Origin: Sutterella sp.
GTDB lineage: Bacteria > Pseudomonadota > Gammaproteobacteria > Burkholderiales > Burkholderiaceae_F
DNA length: 64,000 nt
Assembly: GCA_020025955.1 (NCBI GenBank)
Contig: JAHHRF010000002.1
Coordinates: 16,190 to 80,189 of the forward strand
Reading direction: 5' to 3'
A program made the position numbers and the translations under genes. Positions 1-9,161 of the stretch are shown piece after piece. The notes under the pieces were generated by a model. The model made no database searches. It was not told the DNA's origin and was given only the letters and a program-made list of their open reading frames with translations. Numbering within the stretch: position 1 is the stretch's first letter; the number at the start of each line of letters is the position of its first letter.

Positions 1-1
1 G

Positions 2-1315
2 ACCAACCCAGGGGCGACGCCGGAGTTTGACTTCGCGCTCGCTTCGGACATCAAGGTCGGGACCGTTACCGTGGGTGACACGGGGGTGGCTGGCGCCAAG
101 ACCGTGAAGCTCTCGGTCAATACGGAAGGGAACCTCACCACGGACGCGGGGCAAGGCGTTGCCATCACGAAGGGTAACGACACCACGTCCCTCTTAGCGG
201 ACGGGCTGCATGCCAAGAATCAAACCGCCTCGGCGGATTTGACGGCAGCGGGTCTCGCTGTGAAGGGTGAGAACGACAAGGCCACGACGGTGGACGCGGG
301 TTCGATGACGCTCACAGGCGCTGCGGGTAAAACCGTGACCCTCTCGGCGGATACGGACGGCAACGCCCACCTTCAGGCGGATAACGTCGCGTTAGGGACG
401 GGCGCTACGGTAACGGACGCCCAAGCCTTACCTGACACCGTGACGGTGACAGACATCAGCACGGTCACTCTTAAGACCGATGAAATGGCAGGGGTGACGG
501 CGGCAGGCGTGGTCTCCCTTGGGGCCGCCAACGCTGAACGACGTCTCCAAAACGTCGCCGCGGGCATGATTTCTGCTCAGTCGACGGACGCCATCAACGG
601 GAGCCAACTCTTTGCCTTAGCTAAGGAAGTGGCCAAGATCCCGGTGACCAAACTCGATGCCAAGGACAACTTGACCATCGGTGGTACGGTGGGAGCGAAT
701 GCCGAATCCACGACCGCGTTAGGGAAGAACACCCAAACGGACGGCACGGGTGCCGTGGCTTTAGGCTCGGGCGCCAGTGCGCAAGGTGACGGTGCGGTGG
801 CGATCGGTCAGAAGGCTCAAGCGCAAGGCAACGGCGTTGCGTTAGGGGACGGTGCCCAGGCCACGGCCGGGAACGTAGCCTTAGGCGCTGGGTCGAGTGC
901 CCTAGAGCGTGCTGACCTCGCTCCTGGCGTTGTCGGGGTTGTGAGCGTCGGTAACGAAGCCAACGGCGAAACCCGCATCATCGCTGGGGTCGCGGACGGC
1001 ACCCGCCCGACGGACGCTGTCAACGTTCGACAGATGGAACGCTTTGGCCAAGGGGTCAATCAACGCATCACGAACTTGCAAGACGAGTCGCGTGGCGGGA
1101 TTGCCTCGGTTGCTGCGATGGCGAACTTGCCCCCGGCCTTCCGTCCGGGTCAGTCCGGCGTGACGATGGGGATGGGGAACTTCAAGGGCTCCTCCGCCAT
1201 TGCCATTGGGGCCACCCACATGAACGAACGTGGCGACGTGGTCATGAAGCTCTCGGGCTCGGTATCCGACAACGGCGACGCCGTGGTCGGGGCTGGGGTC
1301 GGGTTCTACTGGTAA
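2..1315 (+). CDS. Trimeric autotransporter adhesin (YadA-like), 3' part
   Basis: This is the C-terminal part of a surface adhesin of the type V secretion class, in which three chains trimerise and the last ~70 residues of each build the outer-membrane barrel. The frame is open to base 2, so the gene starts before the window. Visible parts in order are stalk or insert repeats with alternating TVTL/GNAHL strands, a neck-like segment (RLQNVAAGMISAQSTDAING), YadA-type head repeats (AIGQKAQAQG, VALGDGAQA, VALGAGSSA), a second neck (RPTDAVNVRQ), a short coiled coil, and the anchor beginning near GGIASVAAMANL and ending in aromatic GFYW. The head-neck-stalk-anchor order is standard for the family. 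The ligand cannot be told from this fragment. A GC-rich hairpin and a terminator follow. Confidence 0.93.
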   Translation, partial: TNPGATPEFDFALASDIKVGTVTVGDTGVAGAKTVKLSVNTEGNLTTDAGQGVAITKGNDTTSLLADGLHAKNQTASADLTAAGLAVKGENDKATTVDAGSMTLTGAAGKTVTLSADTDGNAHLQADNVALGTGATVTDAQALPDTVTVTDISTVTLKTDEMAGVTAAGVVSLGAANAERRLQNVAAGMISAQSTDAINGSQLFALAKEVAKIPVTKLDAKDNLTIGGTVGANAESTTALGKNTQTDGTGAVALGSGASAQGDGAVAIGQKAQAQGNGVALGDGAQATAGNVALGAGSSALERADLAPGVVGVVSVGNEANGETRIIAGVADGTRPTDAVNVRQMERFGQGVNQRITNLQDESRGGIASVAAMANLPPAFRPGQSGVTMGMGNFKGSSAIAIGATHMNERGDVVMKLSGSVSDNGDAVVGAGVGFYW

Positions 1316-1324
1316 GACCAACCA

Positions 1325-1354
1325 CCAAGGGGGGCTTTGAATCGCCCCCCTTGG
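1325..1354 (+). terminator. GC-rich hairpin after the adhesin gene
   Basis: Perfect 11-bp inverted repeat (CCAAGGGGGGC paired with GCCCCCCTTGG) ten bases after the adhesin stop codon. There is no U tract, so it may stabilise the mRNA 3' end rather than terminate. A second hairpin with a T-rich tail follows at 1393-1438. Confidence 0.4.
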
Positions 1355-1392
1355 AAGGTGACCTCGTCAAACCATCACCCCAACGCAAACCA

Positions 1393-1438
1393 AAGGGGCT
1401 TGAGGGATATCGAATCCCCCAAGCCCCTTCTTTATTTT
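1393..1438. terminator. Convergent intrinsic terminator between adhesin and hmbR
   Basis: Inverted repeat with arms AAGGGGCTTG and CAAGCCCCTT around a GGGAT/ATCCC inner stem, followed on the plus strand by CTTTATTTT. It lies between the stops of two converging genes and may serve both. Confidence 0.65.
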
Positions 1439-1453
1439 GGAACCGTTAGGCCC

Positions 1454-3778
1454 TTAGAACTTCACTTCTAAGGTCATGTTGTAGTTGCGGCCCGGTTGGT
1501 AGTAGCGTTCCAGCCCTAAGCCATTGTCGTTGACGTGGTTAACCTTGGAATGGTCCAAGATCCCGCGTAACGAATCCCAGGTTTGGTAACGCTTATTCGT
1601 AATGTTGTAAACCCCAGCACGAAGCGTGACGTTCTTATAAGGCTTCCACCAACCAAAGAGGTCAAAGATGTTGGCTTCTTTGTTACGCCACTTCCAGGTC
1701 GTACGACCACCCGTTTCACTACGGTGATAGGTGTCCGTTTCTTTTTTCGCCCCTAAATAGGTCCCACGGGCATAGATCCCCCACTTTTCACTGGGATGTT
1801 CGTAGTCAATCCCGTAGACGTACTTCAAGGGTTGGATCGGCAAGATGCTTAAGCCCTCGCCCGTTTCCCCGTCAGCCATCCCGATGGAGCCCACAAGCTT
1901 GGCGCCCTTGAGCTTGTCAGAGAACGTATCCAAGTTAAAGCTACCCGAAGCTTCAAACCCGTGAATCTTGGCCTTTTCCAAGTTCACCATCTTGAGGGTG
2001 TAGTACTGAACAGGATCTTCCCACCACTTCTTCGACGGCACCTTTAACCACAATTCATCTTCAAAGAGGAAGTCCTTGTAGTTGATGTGGAAGGCGTTGA
2101 TGTTAAACGTACCGTAGCGATTATTAAGTTGTAAGAACACGTTTTGCGTCAAGCTCTTTTCAGGACGCAGATCCGGATTGGGTAACCAGTTCCCATAGGG
2201 GTTTTCGTACTTAAAGTAGAGTTCCGTCGCGCTCGGGTTACGGAAACCCGTCCCGATGTTGTAGCCCAACTTAAAGGCGCGATCGACCTCTAAGTCAACG
2301 CCTACATTAAAGGCCTTGTTCGTAAAGGACTTACGCTTGGGATCTTTGACTTCCCCGAAACCCTTACACTCTTCGGAACACGCGGCGTTATAGGGCTTGG
2401 GCTGGTGGCTCGACTTTTCAATACGACCGCCTAAATGTAAACCGATGACGGTATCGTGATTTCTGAAGACCCCAGAATTCCAAAAGATGTTGTCGCCCAA
2501 CACTAAGCCCCTATCGGTCGTGTCAACAGGGCGCTGAATCGTATACGGCTTGCCCGGATCTAACGTGTCGCTAAAGAACGGGCGCGTATGGTCTAAGTTG
2601 ATGTTTTTGACCATGCGCTTACTCGCAAAAGCACGCATATCAAAATTGTGCTCCCCATAGAACTCAATCGGTGCCGACTGCGCTTCCAGGGTTACACGAC
2701 CAAATTTGGTCTTAAAGGAGCGGTCTTTATGGGAGTTGACGTACCAGGGCGACTTTTGAACCACGGCATCAGCTGCAGCGTCATAACCCATGGTGTAGGT
2801 CGAGTCTTCCGTAATGGCCTTGGTGTCCACCACTAACGCTTCACCCGATAGCTTCAACTTGTTGAGGTAATCGTTATAAGGCGCAAAGGTGTAGTCCACC
2901 GTGGCCGAATGACGCGTCGAGATGTCATTGGATTGCGTCAATTCGTTTGCGTTATTGTGGTTGCGGGAGTTTTCCCAAAGCATTCGATCGAACTTCGTCC
3001 CATTGACGTTCAAGCCCACCGAGTGCATGTCATTGAAGTGGTAGCGCAGCTTGGCCAAATACGTATGCGCATTATGAACGGAAGGGTCCGGGTGCTGGGA
3101 GTCCGCCTTCAGGTAGATGTTCCCGCGCCCTAAGCTCTTGTTGTTGTGCCCATGGCGGTGCGAATAAAGTAACAACGCCGAAACCGAGTCACCCCTCCAG
3201 GCCGCAGACACCGTCTTTAACCATTCACGGTTTTTCGTGGCGTAGCCCACGCGCCCTAACGCGCCCCAACGCTTGTCCCCGTCCACAATATCTTCAGGGT
3301 TCAAGGTGCGGAAGTTCACAGAACCCCCAACGGCCCCACTCCCGGTTTCCACCGAATTGGACCCACGGTCAATGGAAATCGCCGTCACCAATTCCGGATC
3401 CACCGTCGGACGCGACGTATTCATGTTCCCGTAACGGGCGTACAAGGAGTTTTCTTCAAAGTTAGGAAGCGAAACGCCATCAACGAGGATCCCCACGCGG
3501 TTCCCTTCAACACCGCGCATGGTAAAGCCCTTATTGAAACGCCCTTCTTCTTGAAGCCCTAAGTCTTGTTCGTAGCGGGTTAAGTCACGCATGTCACGAA
3601 TCATTTCGCGTGCAATGCGTTTATGCCCGACGGTTGTGCTCGAGGGGGCTTTGTCAGTGATTTCGGTGGCGGTGACGTTAACGTCATCGGTCGTCACAAC
3701 GTCTGCGGCCCAGACGTTGGGGGCAAAAAAGACGGCAAGTATCGCCAGGCTTAATGGGTTTTTGGAAAGAGAGGTCAT
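1454..3778 (-). CDS. hmbR: TonB-dependent haemoglobin/haem receptor, HmbR-like
   Basis: Outer-membrane, TonB-driven receptor that takes haem or haemoglobin iron. The 774-residue protein has a signal peptide ending near VWAADVV, a plug domain and a 22-strand-type barrel ending in LEVKF. From memory it closely follows Neisseria HmbR along its length, for example RGVEGNRVGILVDGVSLP, EENSLYARYGN, TGSGAVGGSVNF, GNWLPNPDLRPEKS, SEKWGIYARGTYLGAKK and LTLRAGVYNITN. The FRNP and NPDL boxes correspond to the FRAP/NPNL motifs of haem receptors. The ATG at 3778 gives a normal signal peptide. Two Fur-box-like sites lie upstream, which fits iron repression. No haem oxygenase, TonB or ABC haem permease is nearby, so those parts must be elsewhere. 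Confidence 0.92.
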   Translation of the reverse strand: MTSLSKNPLSLAILAVFFAPNVWAADVVTTDDVNVTATEITDKAPSSTTVGHKRIAREMIRDMRDLTRYEQDLGLQEEGRFNKGFTMRGVEGNRVGILVDGVSLPNFEENSLYARYGNMNTSRPTVDPELVTAISIDRGSNSVETGSGAVGGSVNFRTLNPEDIVDGDKRWGALGRVGYATKNREWLKTVSAAWRGDSVSALLLYSHRHGHNNKSLGRGNIYLKADSQHPDPSVHNAHTYLAKLRYHFNDMHSVGLNVNGTKFDRMLWENSRNHNNANELTQSNDISTRHSATVDYTFAPYNDYLNKLKLSGEALVVDTKAITEDSTYTMGYDAAADAVVQKSPWYVNSHKDRSFKTKFGRVTLEAQSAPIEFYGEHNFDMRAFASKRMVKNINLDHTRPFFSDTLDPGKPYTIQRPVDTTDRGLVLGDNIFWNSGVFRNHDTVIGLHLGGRIEKSSHQPKPYNAACSEECKGFGEVKDPKRKSFTNKAFNVGVDLEVDRAFKLGYNIGTGFRNPSATELYFKYENPYGNWLPNPDLRPEKSLTQNVFLQLNNRYGTFNINAFHINYKDFLFEDELWLKVPSKKWWEDPVQYYTLKMVNLEKAKIHGFEASGSFNLDTFSDKLKGAKLVGSIGMADGETGEGLSILPIQPLKYVYGIDYEHPSEKWGIYARGTYLGAKKETDTYHRSETGGRTTWKWRNKEANIFDLFGWWKPYKNVTLRAGVYNITNKRYQTWDSLRGILDHSKVNHVNDNGLGLERYYQPGRNYNMTLEVKF

Positions 3779-3850
3779 GAGCTAGCACTTCAGGTGTTGG
3801 TGCCCGTAGGGTTTGAGGCACGGGTTTTTCTTCTTAGTGTTTACACGTAA

Positions 3851-3865
3851 TGAGAATCAATCTCA
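3851..3865 (-). promoter_or_regulatory. Proximal Fur-box-like operator of hmbR
   Basis: TGAGAATCAATCTCA fits the 7-1-7 Fur pattern TGATAAT-N-ATTATCA with three mismatches and is symmetric at its ends. It lies about 73 bp upstream of the hmbR start, a normal operator position. Confidence 0.65.
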
Positions 3866-4003
3866 CTACGGTTTATCGAGTGTATGAAGGCCTTAGAACA
3901 AACGCAATTTTGTAATTACTTATGAACCGTTATCCCAAATTTCATACAAAAACCCTTATCTTTCATACGGTTGCAGAATCCGAAAATGGTAATTTTTCCG
4001 TTG

Positions 4004-4018
4004 TGAGAATGATTATCA
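4004..4018. promoter_or_regulatory. Distal Fur-box-like operator
   Basis: TGAGAATGATTATCA matches the 7-1-7 Fur pattern with a single mismatch, better than the proximal site. It is about 226 bp upstream of hmbR and 403 bp before guaB. It may allow looping or a second promoter, or it may control an unseen transcript. Confidence 0.65.
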
Positions 4019-4120
4019 GGAAAATTCCCTATTCATAAATTCCACTTTCCCCTCCCATGAGGGGGTGACGTTTTTGCTGATTCCTATTGTTATGTTCACT
4101 TTCAGTGTTGTTTTTTTGTC

Positions 4121-4200
4121 TTTCTGGGCTTCTCGCCCCCTCGTCAGGGAATCCAAACGGATGAGGAGGTAATGACCTCTTTAGGGTAAAAGCAAAAAAA
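4121..4200 (+). other. Copy A of a repeated leader element with a five-codon ORF
   Basis: Shares the 12-mer AAACGGATGAGG (4155-4166) and flanking blocks with positions 28904-28990: a GGG-CTC-GCCCCC block about 25 nt before, CAG shortly before, then GGGTAA and AAGCAAAA after. A mini-ORF ATG ACC TCT TTA GGG TAA at 4172-4189 follows a GAGGAGG purine stretch. GAGGT (4166-4170) and ACCTC (4175-4179) can pair, placing this ATG in the hairpin loop. CCTCGTC (4139-4145) can also pair with GATGAGG (4160-4166). The function is unknown, and homology of the copies is inferred from the ordered matches. Confidence 0.5.
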
Positions 4201-4240
4201 TTTGGGCCCGATGTGCACTCAACGACGAAAAAAACGTTAG

Positions 4241-5890
<1,650 letters not shown>

Positions 5891-5900
5891 GGGTTAAGAG

Positions 5901-5930
5901 ACGGGGTTCCCACGCGGAGCCCCGTTTTTT
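5901..5930 (+). terminator. guaB intrinsic terminator
   Basis: Stem ACGGGGTTCC / GGAGCCCCGT (one G-T pair) closed by CACGC and followed by six T residues, 10 bp after the guaB stop. Confidence 0.88.
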
Positions 5931-6037
5931 CCCTGATTGACGGTAAAACTCGCGGTAAACCCTAAGTTTTCACGGGTCAACCAACGCATTCTGCGTTAAA
6001 ATCTATTGTTTTCAATTTCGAGCGGATAGCCAAACTG

Positions 6038-7603
6038 ATGTCCCACGATCGCATTCTTATTCTTGACTTCGGCAGCCAAGTGACGCAGCTCATCGCCCGT
6101 CGCGTGCGCGAAGCCCATGTTTATTGTGAAGTTCACCCCAATGATGTCTCCGAAGAATTCATCCGTGAATTCAACCCCAAGGGCATCATCTTGTCGGGCT
6201 CTCATATGAGCGCCTACGAAGAAGCCAACGACCAGGCTAGCCCCGCCGTCTTCTCGGCTGGCGTGCCGGTGCTTGGTATCTGCTACGGTATGCAGACCAT
6301 GGCCCAGCAGTTGGGCGGCAAGGTTGAAAGTGGCACCAAGCGTGAATTCGGTTACGCCGAAGTCCGTGCCCACGGTCATACCCGCCTCTTAAAGGGGATC
6401 GAAGACTTCCAGACCGAAGACGGTCACGGGATGCTTAAGGTTTGGATGAGCCACGGCGACAAGGTTGCTGAATTGCCTCCTGGCTTTAAGGTCATGTGCT
6501 CCACCCCCTCTTGCCCGATCGCCGGTATGTGCGACGAAGAGCGTGGCTTCTATGCCCTCCAGTTCCACCCTGAAGTGACCCACACCGTTAAGGGTCGCGA
6601 CATGCTCAACCGCTTTGTGCTCGACATCTGTGGCGCCAAGGCTGACTGGGTGATGGGTAACTACGTGGACGAAGCCGTCCAGAAGATCCGTGAACAAGTG
6701 GGCGACGAAGAAGTCATCCTCGGTCTCTCGGGTGGCGTGGACAGTTCCGTCGCTGCCGCCTTGATTCACCGCGCTATCGGTAAGCAGCTCACCTGCGTGT
6801 TCGTTGACAACGGTCTTCTCCGTAAGGACGAACGCAAGCAAGTGGAAGAAACCTTCAAGCAGAACATGGGCTTGAAGTTAGTGGTCGTCGACGCTGTGGA
6901 TCGCTTCATGGGCGAACTCGCTGGCGTGACCGATCCGGAAGCCAAGCGTAAGATCATTGGCCGCGTCTTCGTGGAAATCTTCCAGGAAGAAGCTGAAAAG
7001 TTAACGAGCGCCAAGTGGTTGGCTCAGGGCACGATCTACCCTGACGTCATCGAATCCGCCGGTGCCAAGAGCAAGAAGGCTAAGACCATTAAGAGCCACC
7101 ACAATGTGGGTGGGTTGCCGGATACGCTTCACTTGAAGCTTCTTGAGCCGTTACGTGACCTCTTCAAGGACGAAGTCCGTGAATTGGGTCTCTCCTTGGG
7201 TCTCCCCGCTGAAATGGTCTTCCGTCACCCGTTCCCGGGTCCGGGCTTAGGCGTTCGTATCTTGGGTGAAGTGAAGCAAGAATACGCTGACCTTCTCCGT
7301 GAAGCCGATGCCATCTTCATCGAGGAATTGCGCGCCGCTGACCTCTACGACAAGGTGAGCCAGGCCTTCGTGGTCTTCCTCCCCGTTAAGAGCGTGGGCG
7401 TGATGGGCGACGGCCGCACCTATGACTGGGTGGTGAGCTTACGTTGCGTTGAAACGAGCGACTTCATGACGGCCCACTGGAGCCACCTCCCCTACGAGTT
7501 GTTGGGTAAGGTCTCCAACCGTATCATCAATGAAGTCAAGGGCATCAACCGCGTCTGCTACGACGTCTCCGGTAAGCCCCCTGCCACGATCGAATGGGAA
7601 TAA
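6038..7603 (+). CDS. guaA: GMP synthase (glutamine-hydrolysing)
   Basis: Converts XMP to GMP using ATP and glutamine-derived ammonia, following GuaB in the pathway. The 521-residue protein has an N-terminal class I amidotransferase domain with nucleophile Cys82 in GICYGMQ and the His177/Glu179 pair in FHPEV. The ATP-pyrophosphatase P-loop SGGVDS is at 231-236, and the C-terminal dimerisation domain ends [16 protein letters not shown] ([13 protein letters not shown]). Length and ends match the family, so the ATG at 6038 is secure although its ribosome-binding site is weak. It is 147 bp from guaB and is followed by a strong bidirectional terminator. Confidence 0.98.
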   Translation: MSHDRILILDFGSQVTQLIARRVREAHVYCEVHPNDVSEEFIREFNPKGIILSGSHMSAYEEANDQASPAVFSAGVPVLGICYGMQTMAQQLGGKVESGTKREFGYAEVRAHGHTRLLKGIEDFQTEDGHGMLKVWMSHGDKVAELPPGFKVMCSTPSCPIAGMCDEERGFYALQFHPEVTHTVKGRDMLNRFVLDICGAKADWVMGNYVDEAVQKIREQVGDEEVILGLSGGVDSSVAAALIHRAIGKQLTCVFVDNGLLRKDERKQVEETFKQNMGLKLVVVDAVDRFMGELAGVTDPEAKRKIIGRVFVEIFQEEAEKLTSAKWLAQGTIYPDVIESAGAKSKKAKTIKSHHNVGGLPDTLHLKLLEPLRDLFKDEVRELGLSLGLPAEMVFRHPFPGPGLGVRILGEVKQEYADLLREADAIFIEELRAADLYDKVSQAFVVFLPVKSVGVMGDGRTYDWVVSLRCVETSDFMTAHWSHLPYELLGKVSNRIINEVKGINRVCYDVSGKPPATIEWE

Positions 7604-7635
7604 TATTCCCTCACGATTGTCGTTAGGCCAATGAG

Positions 7636-7666
7636 AAAAGCGCCAGTTTCGAACTGGCGCTTTTTT
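7636..7666. terminator. Bidirectional terminator between guaA and TPK gene
   Basis: Perfect 13-bp stem AAAAGCGCCAGTT / AACTGGCGCTTTT with a TCG loop and flanking T and A runs. It sits between converging genes and can act in both directions. Confidence 0.9.
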
Positions 7667-7693
7667 CGTTTTGGCGTTTTGTTTTGACGCGCT

Positions 7694-8365
7694 TTACGCC
7701 ATCTTGTGGCACTTACGCTCAAAGGCGATGTAAAGAAGGCTAGAGCCCTCTGCTTTGACACGCATGGGCGTTGCCGTCACCTCGTTTAAGGTCGCTTCCC
7801 AAAGCTCTAAAAAGGGACGGTTTTCAAATGGATAGGCGACGCCGTGAGCACTCATGGGACGGCCGTCCAACGCAAAGAAACTCACCTGGGTGCCCACGTC
7901 AAGCGTTAAGGCTTTTTCGCCCGTAAAGGGAATAAACACCCCATAGGGCGTTAACGCCACCACGTCGAGCGCTAAACGTCGGTAGTAGGAGAGGAGCGAA
8001 ATGTTCGCCAACGTATGGTCTTCTCGGCGACCCGTCAGCCCCACGATTAAGAGTCGCGTCCAGCCTTGGGCTTTAGCCCAAAAGACGGCTTTGGTGAGGT
8101 CATTGGTGTCTTGCTCAGCCACTTCAATGAGCTGCAACCCCAGCTTTTCGCACAAGTCGCGCGACACTGAGTCGCCGTCTCCAATGAGCGTGTCGGGCGC
8201 CGTTTGCGTACGCGCGTAAAAGTCGTCCAGGGCCCCATCGCACACCACCGTGTGTTGAGCGTGCGCCATAGCCTGCTTGAGCGCCTCCGCCGACAAAGGC
8301 TCACCGTGCGCAACAATCAAGGCATCAAAGGGCGACATTAAGGCGTCGAGAGAAAAAGCGGTCAT
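7694..8365 (-). CDS. Thiamine pyrophosphokinase
   Basis: Transfers pyrophosphate from ATP to thiamine to make thiamine diphosphate in the cytosol. The 223-residue protein shows the family signature VCDGALDDF, then IGDGDSVS, the DTNDLTKAVFWA motif, VGLTGRREDHTLANISLL, and a C-terminal substrate-binding domain. The open frame runs upstream to 8575 inside the transporter gene, but homology begins at the ATG at 8365, which overlaps the stop of the upstream gene by four bases (ATGA), so translation is probably coupled. The pairing with a PnuC-family transporter indicates thiamine salvage. No thiamine riboswitch was seen. The thiN/tnr3 naming varies, so no symbol is given. Confidence 0.92.
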   Translation of the reverse strand: MTAFSLDALMSPFDALIVAHGEPLSAEALKQAMAHAQHTVVCDGALDDFYARTQTAPDTLIGDGDSVSRDLCEKLGLQLIEVAEQDTNDLTKAVFWAKAQGWTRLLIVGLTGRREDHTLANISLLSYYRRLALDVVALTPYGVFIPFTGEKALTLDVGTQVSFFALDGRPMSAHGVAYPFENRPFLELWEATLNEVTATPMRVKAEGSSLLYIAFERKCHKMA

Positions 8366-8931
8366 ACGCGAGCAAGACGAATCCAGCGAAGTAGCCCCCA
8401 GACGGCCACCCCAGTGTAAAAGGCATAAAAGACGCCCGTCACGGTGTAGCCCTGATAGAAATAGAGGGCACAGTAGATGACGTTCGCAATGAGCCAACAG
8501 TACCACGTCTCCACGTATTCTTTGGCTAAAAGCACCATGCCGATGAGGCTCACCGACGTGGCCACAGCATCCCACAAGGGGAAGGGACTTTCCATAAACG
8601 CTTCAAACGCGTACGCCAGAAGGGGCACCAAAACGAGTGTCCCGCCAACCGTCAGGGCGCGAGCCGGACGGCTTGCCCATGTGATCTGTGGGGTTTCAGG
8701 TGCCTCCCCACGGCGTTTGTGCCACATCCACCAGCCCACGAGGCAGGCGAGGATGTAGTAGACGTTCACCAAAATATTGCCGTAGACCGCACTTTCCCAC
8801 GAGAGGTAAATGTAGAAAAAGGGCATCACAACGCCCACGGGCCAGAGCCACATGCTGGCTCGCATTTCCAGGATGACGTAGAGGATCCCTAAGGCGGCCC
8901 CCACGAGTTCAATCACATCGGTCGGCGTCAT
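8362..8931 (-). CDS. pnuT: PnuC-family vitamin transporter, probable thiamine transporter PnuT
   Basis: Small membrane protein of 189 residues with about seven hydrophobic helices, containing the PnuC-like N-terminus VIELVGAALGILYVILEMRAS, a Trp-rich helix with WGWWMWHK-type features (VGWWMWHKRR) and the C-terminal VFYAFYTGVAVWGLLRW. PnuC proteins import nicotinamide riboside. PnuT relatives that sit beside thiamine pyrophosphokinase are thought to import thiamine, which is trapped by phosphorylation. Because the next gene is that kinase and overlaps by 4 nt, the thiamine role is preferred. An upstream in-frame start would run into tRNA-Gly and its terminator, so the ATG at 8931 was chosen. 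No strong promoter was seen between the tRNA terminator and the start. Confidence 0.85.
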   Translation of the reverse strand: MTPTDVIELVGAALGILYVILEMRASMWLWPVGVVMPFFYIYLSWESAVYGNILVNVYYILACLVGWWMWHKRRGEAPETPQITWASRPARALTVGGTLVLVPLLAYAFEAFMESPFPLWDAVATSVSLIGMVLLAKEYVETWYCWLIANVIYCALYFYQGYTVTGVFYAFYTGVAVWGLLRWIRLARV

Positions 8932-8960
8932 AAATCGGGGAAAGAAGGCAAATTTTGGCC

Positions 8961-8994
8961 AAAAAAAATCCGTTTTTCTGAATCGAAAAAACGG
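8961..8994 (-). terminator. Intrinsic terminator after tRNA-Gly
   Basis: On the minus strand an 8-bp stem CCGTTTTT / AAAAACGG is followed by ATTTTTTTT. It lies just downstream of tRNA-Gly and 30 bp before the pnuT start. Confidence 0.8.
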
Positions 8995-9000
8995 AGCGTT

Positions 9001-9075
9001 TGGAGCGGGCGAAGGGAGTCGAACCCTCGTCATTAGCTTGGGAAGCTAAGGTAATAGCCGTTATACGACGCCCGC
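9001..9075 (-). tRNA. tRNA-Gly (anticodon CCC)
   Basis: The minus strand reads GCGGGCG acceptor arm, a D arm, TTAGC-TTCCCAA-GCTAA anticodon arm with CCC at positions 34-36, GGTTCGACTCC T arm and CGCCCGC-T, followed by an encoded CCA (9003-9001). Acceptor and anticodon stems are fully paired, and U73 is the discriminator usual for bacterial tRNA-Gly. Confidence 0.96.
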
Positions 9076-9093
9076 AATCAAGTTGTAGAGGAA

Positions 9094-9121
9094 ATTGTAC
9101 TGATTTTTTTAGGTTTTGCAA
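9094..9121 (-). promoter_or_regulatory. Promoter of tRNA-Gly
   Basis: On the minus strand, TTGCAA, a 16-bp spacer and TACAAT form a good sigma-70 promoter. It ends about 19 bp before the tRNA 5' end. Confidence 0.7.
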
Positions 9122-9123
9122 AT

Positions 9124-9153
9124 GGGGAGCGAAAGATTGCCCTTTCCCTCCCC
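9124..9153 (-). terminator. Weak terminator-like hairpin after the Na/Pi gene
   Basis: GGGGAG/CTCCCC with an inner GAAAG/CTTTC pairing, 9 bp after the stop codon. It lacks a good U tract, and it overlaps the upstream side of the tRNA promoter region. Confidence 0.35.
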
Positions 9154-9161
9154 TATTCGTG

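Noticed and set aside
902..1321. A minus-strand 139-codon open frame inside the adhesin gene
   Set aside because: It is a shadow of repetitive adhesin codons; no start signal or motif.
4021..4120. A Fur-controlled small RNA between the distal Fur-like site and guaB
   Set aside because: No clear promoter and only a weak hairpin with TTTTT at 4049-4075, which would give too short an RNA; no evidence beyond the Fur-like site.
8932..9000. A thiamine riboswitch before the thiamine unit
   Set aside because: None of the conserved thiamine aptamer blocks occurs; the segment is tRNA tail, terminator and a short spacer.
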